Shown one piece after another: positions 19,672 to 28,312 of a stretch of DNA of 33,934 nucleotides. Made by a program: the position numbers and the translations under genes. Under the pieces are notes generated by a model. That model searched no databases. It had not been told where the DNA came from and saw nothing but the letters and a program-made list of their open reading frames with translations. Source of the DNA: Chara braunii (Eukaryota; Streptophyta; Charophyceae; Charales; Characeae); NCBI GenBank assembly GCA_003427395.1, contig BFEA01000012.1:3639582-3673515 (forward strand), given 5' to 3'. The first letter of the stretch is position 1; the number at the start of each line of letters is the position of its first letter.

Positions 19672-20627
19672 GACGAACTGTTTTTTGCAACCGCGTGACT
19701 TTCTGCGCAAGGCTACTTTGGGGGTTGAATCGGGATGGCCTGTTGGATTGCATGAGTGCCCTTGCTTTTCTTGTTTCTCTTGAATTAAGGCGGGCATAGT
19801 CCCACGACAGTTGGTAGTTGATCGGGCCTTAGCGAGCGCGGAAGATAACTGTTGTCAAAGCTTCTTTTTTGTTTTGCTGCGGGAAATGAGAATTTTGGCG
19901 CGATCGTCGCGTGGGAAAATCTTTTTGAATTTTCAACTGATGTCGAGCCCCTGCGGGCTCTTGGAATTTGCTTCGCTCATAATTTCTTTTTGCAATTAGG
20001 ATTTAGACTAGGAATTTGGGCGCATCACAATTTCTGCTGCATGGCGCTTCCTGCTTGCACACGCTTTGCGGCGTCAGGACCTGTGCTCTGACTTTTCCGC
20101 GCCTTAATCTTACGTGTAACTGTATTATTTTCTCAGCAGGCGCGATTGTAACTGTAATCCCTCTTTCTTGATATCTCTGCCGCACCCCTGCGCGCATATA
20201 CTTTTTCTCTGTCCTATTGGCCCGAACGATTGCATGACTGGATCGATGCGTGGAGAGAAGCTACGTGCCCCACACCGGGGCCTGGCCATGCAGTCGTAGG
20301 CACTTCCTTCCTCCTCCTTCCTTCCCACTCAAGCACAACCCCGGGTATCTCGTGCAAGCATGCATGCTATAAATTTCGCAAGCGCAATTAACTCGCTCTC
20401 TATGAATTTTGGAGTTAGCGCGGTCGAGAGGATCGATTAACGAGCAAGAGTTGGAAGGTGAGTAGAGAGTTGGGCGATCCGACGAGTTGGTGCTGGGTAT
20501 GCAGGGTTGACGTGGGGCCGTGACGGACTGTGGCGCATGGGTGAACCTAGCTTGCATGCTCGGACTAAGTGGGGTGACAACTCTGTGTGGGTGCGAGGCG
20601 ACGGTCTGCCCGCATCGTGATACTGTG

Positions 20628-20713
<86 letters not shown>

Positions 20714-21008
20714 CGGGATGTGTTGGAGTAGTGCCCTTCTTCTATTCTTCTGAGCAATTTTGGTATTTGGCGCAAGTCTTCCTTGTCCTTTTGGATCGGC
20801 ATCTCAGATTTTTCCTTTGTTTTTTCTCAGGGACTGATGTGTGATTATCTCCCTCGCTTCCCTTCTCTTTCTGTTTGAATCGACAATCTGATTGGTTGGT
20901 CACCTGCGATCGAATCTTGTGTGATCCCCAGCCAATGGCCAAAGAATTGATGCACGAAGATTATCGACTCCTTTTGTTTATGTGTGTGTGTGATAAACAG
21001 GGTTGTCA
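19672..21008. mobile_element. unclassified insertion interrupting the LINE, LTR-like features
   Basis: At 19671 LINE coding sequence stops. The 9-mer CAGGGTTGT occurs at the junction (19663-19671) and again at 20998-21006. The ends also form an imperfect inverted repeat (TGACGAACTG at the left; the complement of CAGGGTTGTCA reads TGACAACCCTG). Inside are a TATA-like GCTATAAATTT (near 20368) and a GA microsatellite (20631-20711), as in promoter-bearing LTRs, but no coding region. A solo LTR bounded by TG...CA is one reading; clear 5-bp flanking duplications are lacking. Confidence 0.35.
20631..20711. repeat. (GA)n microsatellite
   Basis: About 40 uninterrupted GA units. Confidence 0.97.
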
Positions 21009-22040
21009 CGCGGGGATCCCCGGGGCCCAAGCTGGGGTAGGGGTTTCACCCCCGGNNNNNNNNNNNNNNNNNNNNNNNNNNNNNNNNNNNNNNNNNNNNN
21101 NNNNNNNNNNNNNNNNNNNNNNNNNNNNNNNNNNNNNNNNNNNNNNNNNNNNNNNNNNNNNNNNNNNNNNNNNNNNNNNNNNNNNNNNNNNNNNNNNNNN
21201 NNNNNNNNNNNNNNNNNNNNNNNNNNNNNNNNNNNNNNNNNNNNNNNNNNNNNNNNNNNNNNNNNNNNNNNNNNNNNNNNNNNNNNNNNNNNNNNNNNNN
21301 NNNNNNNNNNNNNNNNNNNNNNNNNNNNNNNNNNNNNNNNNNNNNNNNNNNNNNNNNNNNNNNNNNNNNNNNNNNNNNNNNNNNNNNNNNNNNNNNNNNN
21401 NNNNNNNNNNNNNNNNNNNNNNNNNNNNNNNNNNNNNNNNNNNNNNNNNNNNNNNNNNNNNNNNNNNNNNNNNNNNNNNNNNNNNNNNNNNNNNNNNNNN
21501 NNNNNNNNNNNNNNNNNNNNNNNNNNNNNNNNNNNNNNNNNNNNNNNNNNNNNNNNNNNNNNNNNNNNNNNNNNNNNNNNNNNNNNNNNNNNNNNNNNNN
21601 NNNNNNNNNNNNNNNNNNNNNNNNNNNNNNNNNNNNNNNNNNNNNNNNNNNNNNNNNNNNNNNNNNNNNNNNNNNNNNNNNNNNNNNNNNNNNNNNNNNN
21701 NNNNNNNNNNNNNNNNNNNNNNNNNNNNNNNNNNNNNNNNNNNNNNNNNNNNNNNNNNNNNNNNNNNNNNNNNNNNNNAGCCCCACGCTCCGCACCCCGC
21801 ACCCCCACCTCCGCGAACACTCAACCACGCCCCCGCCGGCTGTTGGTCCTGCCCCCGGCCCCGCACCAGCGGCTACCCCGGTCCCACCAGTGGTGGGTGT
21901 GGCCCCGGGGGGATGTCCGGGGTGGGGCATAAAACCCATTTTTGGGGTTTAGCCCACGTGGTGCGCGCTCTCGCTGCACACCCCCCACTTTTTTTTTGAA
22001 TTTTTTTTTTGAATTTTTTTTTTTTTTTTTTGGGGGGGGG
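21009..22040. other. GC-rich block around an assembly gap, ending in T-runs
   Basis: The sequence on both sides of the gap (21009-21055 and 21779-21985) is extremely C/G-rich with short simple motifs. It ends in CACCCCCCAC followed by T9-GAA-T10-GAA-T17 (about 21988-22030) and a G run. On the minus strand this resembles an A-rich end of a retroposon. No coding region is credible here. Confidence 0.5.
21056..21778. other. assembly gap (723 N)
   Basis: A run of N flanked by very GC-rich sequence. Confidence 1.
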
Positions 22041-22724
22041 ATGGCGCGCCGGAGCCAGGGTTTGGCCAACGCGCAAGTCTCTCGTCTTCCGTGGTCAGCA
22101 TTGAGTACTATAGGGTTCAGCAGGGTCAACAGTTTACAATGGCTGATTTTCCACATAGCACTCCCGGTCAACTCTTGGCTGTATGAGCACCGAGGCCATA
22201 ATAAGAGGGATCGGATCAACCAGAACTGCAATCTCTGTACTGATGAAGAGACGGAAACTCTGCTTCACTGCCTGCTGCAATGCCCAGAGCTGCAATGCCC
22301 AGAGGCGGCCTACACGTGGGAAGTAGCCAGGGAACTGTGGCGAAAGACTTCAGATGAGGCCTTTCCGGAAGACAGGGGAAACCTCCTCACTGGTATGGAA
22401 CTTCCAAAGAAATGGCAATTGGGACAAAAAAGAGGATTTCAACTATTGAGACAATATACATTATGGACCATATGGAAAAGAAGATGTCAGATGACGATAA
22501 GAAGGGGGCAAATGCACAGACTGGAGGCCAAAAAAGTTCTACACAACCTGTTGGAGACGGATATCACGGCCCAAAGGCAAGCCCAACAAAACCCGGAGAA
22601 AGCCCGCGAGACATTCAAAACGTTTCAACGGGTTACGTTGGTAAAGGGTAAGATAGCAACAATCGAAGGATTCAGCGTAGTCTTCCACTGGTTTGACAAT
22701 ACGGAGCAACGTGAGCAAGAATAG
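22041..22724 (+). pseudogene. LINE ORF2 C-terminal fragment with zinc knuckle
   Basis: An open frame ending in a TAG at 22722-22724 carries the zf-RVT region typical of plant LINEs: SLQWLIFHIALPVNSW, then CNLCTDEETETLLHCLLQC (CX2CX9HX4C), then a Trp-rich TLWTIWKRR block. RT palm sequence is absent, so it is either a 5'-truncated insertion or the 3' part of the LINE broken at 19671. The frame is intact over about 225 codons, unlike the LINE at 15-19 kb, which argues for a younger copy. Confidence 0.75.
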
Positions 22725-22777
22725 AGCGTCAGATTCGTTGAGGTAGTACATCAAAACCATGACAGCATTACAGCGGA

Positions 22778-22815
22778 GGGTTTAGGGTTTAGGGTTCAGG
22801 GCTTAAGGTTTAGGC
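22778..22815 (+). repeat. short interstitial telomere-like repeat
   Basis: Five consecutive heptamers in perfect 7-bp register: TTTAGGG, TTTAGGG, TTCAGGG, CTTAAGG, TTTAGGC. TTTAGGG is the plant-type telomere repeat. It begins about 55 bp after the LINE stop codon at 22724. Confidence 0.8.
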
Positions 22816-22971
22816 AGGAGCAATGCAAACAGGGCTTGGGTTGTCAGAGATTTCAGGAGGGGTCCTGGGTGACTCTAGTTAAAACACAATTATCTGGCAG
22901 TTTCATTACTGAGAGGAGTCCAACTGGGATCACAGGAATGATAAAAGGAGTACAAACTCAGGCTTACTTAA

Positions 22972-23170
22972 ACCACCAGTACCTGGCCCAGCTATCGGCC
23001 ACGGCGCTTCCCGTGTACGTGCCGCGCCATTTGGGCTTCGGCCTGCCGGACCGCATTGGCTGGAGGCCGCAGGCAAAACGAAAAAGAAAATTGCGACGGC
23101 GGTTCGGCAGGACTTGGCGCGCAGCGTGCTGGGAGGCTCGGATTCAATAGCTGGGCGAGGTACTGGTGGT
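22972..23170. mobile_element. TTAA-flanked TIR element, copy 1 (199 bp)
   Basis: ACCACCAGTACCTGGCC at the left end and its inverse (ends GTACTGGTGGT) at the right are flanked by TTAA at 22968-22971 and 23171-23174. The interior is GC-rich and shares blocks with copy 2 (TGGGCTTCGGCCT, CCGGACC, ATTGGCTGGAGG, and GGCTCGG followed by CAATAGCTGG). It is non-coding, so non-autonomous. Confidence 0.85.
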
Positions 23171-23174
23171 TTAA

Positions 23175-23535
23175 GCAGGGGTGAGGGATGGTACATTCTT
23201 CCTTATGGAAGTAATCAATGTCGTCTGCTCGGGCCTCCCAGCCATAATGGGGAGGAGCGTGCGTGAGTTTCTTATGTATCTATTATTTACCTGCCGGGGG
23301 ACAGGAACCGGACTGTCGCTCCCCAGAATGGTAGGAGCCAGAACCAAAAGGTTCTGTTTAAAGGGAAAAAAAAAAAAAAAAAAGGAACCAGCGAAGAGCG
23401 TGGCTCCACCACTCACCAATTGCGCAAGTTCATAATGAATCTTCACTGAAAATATGGCTGGATGAACCGCCGTAGATTTTTGTTTCTTTCCCCCCACAAT
23501 AGGGTACTCTTTTCCCACCGCCTATTCAGTCCCAT
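23175..23535. other. no gene recognised; poly(A) run
   Basis: A 20-A run lies near 23364-23383, flanked by a weak GGAACC direct repeat (about 23304 and 23384), so a short retroposon is possible. Nothing else is supported. Confidence 0.35.
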
Positions 23536-23935
23536 TTGCACATTCAGGTCATTTTGCACATTCAGGTGAGTGGTGGAGGGAGGCTTGCTGCACTACTCTC
23601 CATGTGCACAAAAGACAAAAAAGATGGTAATGTATCCTTCCATGTTCTAGCGGTGGATTCGTTCTCATTTTGCACATTTGGAGAGTATTGCAGGGAGGCC
23701 CAATTTTGGGATGAAGGCACCCGTCTTTCCTGCTTGGGGGCCTCGCCCGTCTTTTCTGCTTGAGGGCCTCGCGCCACCACTCTCGAAATGTGCAAAACGA
23801 GAGTGAATCTTCCGCTAGAACATGGAAAGATACACTGCATGATTTTTGTCCTTTGTGCATGTTGAGAGAAGTGGAGCAAGGCCGTGGTACAAGACTTCGC
23901 TGCACAACTCTCCACATGCAGAAAATGCAAAAAAC
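23536..23935. repeat. fold-back repeat with about 105-bp arms
   Basis: The left arm (about 23590-23695) and the right arm (about 23772-23878) are inverted copies at roughly 80 percent identity by eye; TTCCATGTTCTAGCGG in the left arm pairs with CCGCTAGAACATGGAA in the right. Weaker inverted similarity extends outward to about 23536 and 23935. Because the arms mirror each other, both strands can be read as a similar peptide (VSFHVLA.DS.SFCTF). The spacer holds a 26-bp tandem duplication (23720-23745, 23746-23771). This may be a fold-back transposon or an inverted duplication. Confidence 0.85.
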
Positions 23936-24177
23936 AAATTACGGCAGGGAGGCCCACAGTTGTGTCGTAATTGTTTTTTTTCTCTTTCTCTTATCGAAAA
24001 GGCAATGGCCTTGAGATATCATCATTGAACTGACGAGGCCCGGCCTTTTTCTTCTTCTTCTTTTTTTTTTTTTTTTTTTGTTCATCTGCTTTCAAGGATT
24101 TGAGAGCTGGCTAGGGCTGTACATGAGTGAAAACGCGATACATCTTCTTTTTTGCTCCATCTGCTGGCCACACGTCC

Positions 24178-24312
24178 AGCACTTCAGTACCGGTCTTTTT
24201 TGAGGCCGGTACTGGTACGGCCCACAATTTGCCAACGGGTCGTACCGGTCACTTTCAGGCTCCGCAAAATGCATTCTTTGGTTCGCTGAAATAGGTGTGG
24301 GTGAACTGGTGG
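24178..24312. mobile_element. probable degenerate member of the ACCACCAGTAC/TTAA family
   Basis: The left part CAGTACCGGTCTTTTTTGAG followed by GCCGGTAC resembles the start of the copy at 29528, and the right end AACTGGTGGTGTGAA resembles GTACTGGTGGTTTAA. Both ends are mutated and no clean TTAA pair remains. It also contains a 9-bp palindrome (CAGTACCGG/CCGGTACTG). Confidence 0.4.
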
Positions 24313-24411
24313 TGTGAAGCCATTTTAAAATAACCGGTCACTTTCCCCAAGAAAATAATCTTGATCATGAAACCTAGAAAAATAACCTGAAAACATCTCT
24401 AGGACCTAGGC

Positions 24412-24480
24412 TACAAGAGTAGCCCGGGTCCACTTGCCCAGCCGAGCCAAAAAAATAATAATAATAAATTTGGTAAAGAT
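24412..24480. repeat. truncated copy of the GGCTACCAG-ended element
   Basis: GGCTACAAGAGTAGCCCGGG, CCACTTGCCC and GCC-poly(A), then AAATTTGGTAAAGA, match the left end of the full element at 30413 in the same order. The remainder is missing beyond a T-run. Confidence 0.7.
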
Positions 24481-24952
24481 TTTTTTTTTTTTTTTTTTTT
24501 CCCCAAAACAATTATAACCGGGAAACGGGCTCGGCGTCCCTTACATGAATACTGCAACACACAGGGCTGAAAGAGGCACTTCCGGCCAATCTCATCCCCA
24601 GCCACAGTTATCTCACCGCTGGGGACCCCTGCCCCCCAGGCACAGTAATCTCCAAATTACAAATTCCACAGAATCTACAACATCTACATCGAAGCAGAAC
24701 AAGAACAGAAAAAGGAACAAAACGAAAAGACATAACAAAATAACAGAAAGTCAGGGAAAACTAACTTAGTCTACAGAAGAAGCATAGGCTAACTATTCTA
24801 CCAAAGGGCCGACAGTTACTATCCTATTCTAATTTCTAACTGTAACACCGTGCACAAGTAACTAAAATCGCCAATCGCTAAATGTTCACAGTACCTTTCA
24901 GCGTCCTGTGTCAGAAGTCAAAAGTCATGAGACCACCCCTTATCCTATCATT
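24481..24952. other. no gene recognised
   Basis: A 22-T run (24481-24501) is followed by AT-rich sequence without supported features. Confidence 0.4.
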
Positions 24953-25009
24953 ATTCATTATAGTTTTTTTTTTTTTGTTTTTTTTTTTTAGATCAGATAT
25001 TCATTATAG
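24953..25009 (-). mobile_element. 35-bp poly(A) mini-retroposon with 11-bp target duplication
   Basis: ATTCATTATAG at 24953-24963 is repeated at 24999-25009. Between them, read on the minus strand, is only ATCTGATCT followed by A12-C-A13. It looks like a retroposition that copied almost only a tail. The nine non-A bases equal part of the U2-derived sequence at 31459-31467, but such a match could be chance. Confidence 0.6.
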
Positions 25010-25039
25010 TACATTATAGTGCAGTCTCACCAAAAGAGA

Positions 25040-26010
25040 TCACAAAAAGAAATCAGAGAAGACCAAGGCAGGAAAGGTCCCCCCCTGCAAGTTGACAATA
25101 CACAGTCCGTCAAAGGCTCCCCATTTGGTACAGAACCATTTGACCGCTTTGGCTGTGTAACCTTTATTCTGCACACGGAGCTCCCAGTCTGCCGATATCG
25201 CCAGTTTAATATTGTATTTAACTTCGGCTCTGATCATGGGGGGGGGTTGTCTGTTCCAGTGTTCCCCCCTATGGACTGCCATATTACGACAATTCCAAAA
25301 AAGTAGTAAGAATGGCAGCACGAAGCGTTTCTTCAGCATGGGAATCGCGGTCAGAAGGCCGAGTTCGCCTTGAAGCTGTCCCCAAAAGCACAAAGCAATC
25401 ATCCCATCTGGCCTGCACATCCGGGATCGGAACAGAGGAGTGGCACCACCAATCCCAGAAGGGTTGGGTGAGGTCACACTGCAACGCAAAATGTTGAACA
25501 TCTTCGACACGAGTCCCAAAACCTCAATCTTGGTGGTTCTCTTACCACCACCAGGATGGAGGTCTTGCACATGGGGCCTTTGTTTAAAAAAAAAAAAAAA
25601 AAAGAAAAAAAAGAGTCCCTGAACATATTGTACACAGAGGGGTAACTTTGACAGTCCTGCGCGAACACCAGGTACTAGCCACTGGCAAGGCCAAATGCAT
25701 CATTAACCACAACAAACTGGCATGTTTCTTGTTGGTCAAATCCATAAGTTGCTTCCAAAAGCCCGGAAGTGCTTGTGCCAGTCTTGGTAAAGAGTCTGCG
25801 ATCCATCCAGTCCCCATCCACCTCCGTGCTACTACCCAATTAACATCCACCTGTGGCCTTACCATCTGATAACCCAGTTTTGTAGTATAATCTTGTAGGA
25901 AAACCAGTTTTTCCGGATTTCGGGGATGTTGCCATGCCCAATCTCTAGGCCCTGGGTCCACCGGCAGGTGTGAACACTGGGTCTGCAAACAGAAAGGTCG
26001 GTAACTGAGG
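25040..26010 (-). pseudogene. LINE ORF2 C-terminal fragment (minus strand), interrupted by a retroposon
   Basis: Reading down from about 26010: PVDPGPRDWAWQHP, ALPGFWKQLMDLTNKKHASL, LWLMMHLALPV, then PLCTIC. After the 95-bp insert at 25518-25612 the same frame resumes with EDVQHFALQCDLTQPFWDWW, completing a CX2CX9HX4C zinc knuckle. It ends with TAA at 25284-25286. A Trp/Asn/Arg block (FWNCRNMAVHRGE) in another frame suggests one more shift near 25300. The insert plus its duplication is 102 bp, a multiple of three, so the outer frame was preserved. Upstream it abuts a GGCTACCAG-family fragment. Confidence 0.75.
25518..25612 (+). mobile_element. short poly(A) retroposon inside the LINE zinc knuckle
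   Basis: GAGTCCC occurs at 25511-25517 and 25613-25619. Between the copies are about 68 bp of unique sequence beginning AAAACCTCAATCTTGGTGG, followed by an A-rich tail (A20-G-A8). The unique part can fold (TGGTGGTTCTCTTACCACCA) and is not one of the spliceosomal snRNAs I know. It splits the CX2C and HX4C halves of the LINE zinc knuckle, which shows precisely what was inserted. Confidence 0.75.
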
Positions 26011-26045
26011 TTTTATTCAATCACACACACAGGCTGTATCTGTTC

Positions 26046-26100
26046 CACCCTGAGGCAAAAGTTGTTCAGTTTATTCTTCTGCATAACATAGTTTGTTTTC

Positions 26101-26137
<37 letters not shown>

Positions 26138-26212
26138 GCTGGGACCTTCCCTGGTCCTTGCACGGCCAGGCCGCCCGGGAAAGTAGGGTGACCCGGGCAG
26201 CCTGGCTGGTAG
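26046..26212. repeat. right half of a GGCTACCAG-ended element
   Basis: CCTGAGGCAAAAGTTGTTCA, CTGCATAACATAGTTTGTTT, a long T-run, GGACCTTCCCTGG and CTTGCACGGCC up to GGCTGGTAGCC match 30537-30700 almost base for base. The left half is missing. Confidence 0.8.
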
Positions 26213-26242
26213 CCCAGTCTAGGACACATCCTTCATTTTTAA

Positions 26243-26443
26243 ACCACCAGTACTTGGCCCATACATCGGCCGTGGGCGTTTCCCGTTAACGCGCCGCGAC
26301 TGATGGGCTTCGGCCTACCGGACCACAATGGCTGGAGGCGCCGGCCAAAAGAGAAACGAAACGACGCGGCGGCGGCACGGCAAAACTTGGTGCGCAGGGC
26401 GTTTCCCGGCTCGGCATCAATAGCTGGCCCAAGTACTGGTGGT
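26243..26443. mobile_element. TTAA-flanked TIR element, copy 2 (201 bp)
   Basis: ACCACCAGTACTTGGCCC at the left end and its inverse at the right are flanked by TTAA at 26239-26242 and 26444-26447. It is colinear with copy 1 over most of its length. Confidence 0.87.
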
Positions 26444-26447
26444 TTAA

Positions 26448-27357
26448 AGGTGATGCAACCAATTTCACATATTTTTGAAGAACCTCACGAGGTTCTTTGA
26501 AATTCAGTGACCTATTTTTCCACAGTGGCAAAGGCATGTGGCAAACTCAGCATGTGGTCGGGCCCTGTGGGTTGAAAGTTGAAACATAAACACCTTTTTA
26601 TTATTTCCTAAATAGAGCCCACCTCCACTGGCATGAAAACCACAACAGGTGTATAACATGACTCAAGCGGCAGGGGAGCCACAAATGAGTAATAGTTGAA
26701 AATGCCAATTTATGATGTAAAACAGCATTTTATTTATTAAAAAGGGTTGCGAGGTGTCGAGCGTATATGACCCAGGCAGGAAGTCTTCAAGTGCCAAGTT
26801 CAGCCCACCTGTCAGTACAACGGACCCACCCACTCACTCAGGGATCACTCAAGATCGGGACTCTAAAACGACAGGGAGAAGAGAGACCTTGCTACACACA
26901 CCCGGGAGTATCATCCTGGACCAGAGCTACCAGGCCGCTGCGCCAGGGTGCATCCCCTTCGAATTTTCAAGGTCCTGCATCCCCAAGGCAACCGACCGGG
27001 AGGCTAATGCACCACAGTCGCCAGGTGCTGTGGGGATGAGAGTCACTCCTGCGAGGAATTGGTGTGAAGTATGGTTAAAATGACCCTTTGGATTTCTTAT
27101 AAATGGGGGTGAAAATTGGGGGGTCGGTTAACCTTCTCTCTGCTAGGAAGGGGGCGAACCCTTCACTCCTCGGGTACATATCCCTACTGAGCCTGCCCCC
27201 CCCGGAGCCATCTCCCCCCATGGCCTCCTGCAATCCCAAGGGGAGGCGCGCGCCGCCGTTCCGGAGGACCCGGGACTGTGCAGGGGCTAGTATCTTTGGG
27301 CACACTTTCAGGTGAATCCCCAGGTCAGGTTTATGCGGATCCTTATGTAGATCTGTG
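26448..27357. other. no gene recognised
   Basis: No supported coding region or RNA. TTATAAATGGGGGTGAAAA near 27098 is TATA-like, and 27180-27260 is GC-rich. The phrase GAGTAATAGTTGAAAAT near 26688 recurs near 28312. Confidence 0.35.
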
Positions 27358-27429
27358 CCCCCTGGCTGCGCGCGCGCTCAGAGTGTGAGTGGTAGTGCGT
27401 CAATCTAACGCCCTGCCGGTGGCCAATGC

Positions 27430-27512
27430 ACGAGGCTGCGGGGGTTTAAGCCTGCAACTTCAGACCGCAATGTGCATTTCCAACTGGTGCCCTAACCACT
27501 GGGCCATCCGCC
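27430..27512 (-). repeat. tRNA-like SINE head (candidate)
   Basis: On the minus strand GGATGGCCCAGTGGTTAGGG matches a Pol III A box (TGGCCCAGTGG). AGGCTTAAACCC follows at a tRNA-like spacing and resembles a B box (GGTTCRANNCC). The sequence does not fold into a full tRNA, so a tRNA-derived SINE or tRNA relic is the likeliest reading. Confidence 0.4.
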
Positions 27513-27747
27513 ACTCATGTAAAACGGAATTATATCTGCATGGTCCACTGCGATTGTATATCAGCTTAACCGTGTTTGTCAGTAGTACACGTCTAATTCA
27601 GTTACCGTCTGTGTGTTTTTTTGTGTGCCCGTACGCAGGTACGATTCGATCCGCACCTTCGTCAGTTTGGTACGAAGGGTCACTCTCGAACCCATGAATA
27701 GAAAAACTGCTGTGGAGTTGTTCATGCAAACATACCTCTGCAAAATT

Positions 27748-27825
27748 ACTTCTGAAAAATACTTCTGAGAAATACTTTTGAAAAATACTTTTGAAAAATA
27801 CCTTTGAAAAATACTTTTGAAAAGA
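27748..27825. repeat. 13-bp minisatellite, six units
   Basis: Six consecutive 13-bp units of ACTTTTGAAAAAT (27748, 27761, 27774, 27787, 27800, 27813) with one or two substitutions each. A degenerate unit precedes them near 27734. Confidence 0.95.
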
Positions 27826-27907
27826 TTGCAAGATTTTTAGCCGTGCATGTGGATAATTCTTCCGCTAAAAATGCCGTGAGAGAATTTTATACCGTGACCA
27901 AAAGCTG

Positions 27908-28231
27908 TTGCGGAACAGTCATCAGTTCTTGTATTTCCTGTCCTTGGAGCCATATCCGAATTTTAGCTGCCGTCGTTTTGTTCATTTTGGTCTTCCTTAT
28001 CGCGAGAACAGTTCGTCTGAGGATTTGCCCGGGATATCTCGGAATCCTCGCATTGATAAAAAAGAGCTTGATAATGTCGACGGCGTCCTTCTGCGCCGTG
28101 GTGTTGGTGAGGATCTTGTGCAGAGTACTAAGGATCGCTGTTTCTTTTGCTTTCAGCAGACCGATTCGGAAGCTCTTCAAGTGTCTAATCATATGAAAGC
28201 CCACTGCACACCAGGTGGCCCGTTGGGCTGA
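27908..28231 (+). other. unrecognised open frame, possible gene fragment
   Basis: A 107-codon frame without a usual start (first codon TTG) ends with CFFCFQQTDSEALQVSNHMK-AH (CX2CX13HX3H), one residue off a C2H2 finger. A second overlapping frame (27804-28196) is also open, so the coding status is doubtful. Confidence 0.2.
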
Positions 28232-28312
28232 AAGAAAAAAAAAAACTAAGTTTCCGAGTTCTGTTTCTTCTCACGAAGGTTTGTTGTTTTGTCTCTTTTC
28301 GGAGCAACAGAC
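28198..28312. repeat. dispersed repeat copy (partner at 29925-30037)
   Basis: CACTGCA...CCA.GTGG...GTTGGGCT, an A-run, then GTTTC.GAG.TCT...TTCTTC and ACGAAGGTTTGTTGTTTTGT are shared in order with 29925-30037. The A-run is internal to the repeat. Confidence 0.8.

Noticed and set aside
20875-22231. Long open frames crossing the N gap
   Set aside because: Most of each frame is undetermined sequence; the rest is GC-rich or homopolymer sequence.
23304-23390. Poly(A) retroposon with GGAACC duplication
   Set aside because: A 6-bp repeat is too short to rely on, and the insert is unrecognised.
24000-24040. C/D box snoRNA (ATGATGA and CTGA nearby)
   Set aside because: The boxes are on opposite strands or in the wrong order and there is no terminal stem.
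27748-27825. CRISPR-like or iteron-like array
   Set aside because: Head-to-tail 13-bp units without spacers; a simple minisatellite.
27804-28196. 130-codon hydrophobic open frame
   Set aside because: It overlaps another open frame, begins inside a minisatellite, and has no recognisable domain.
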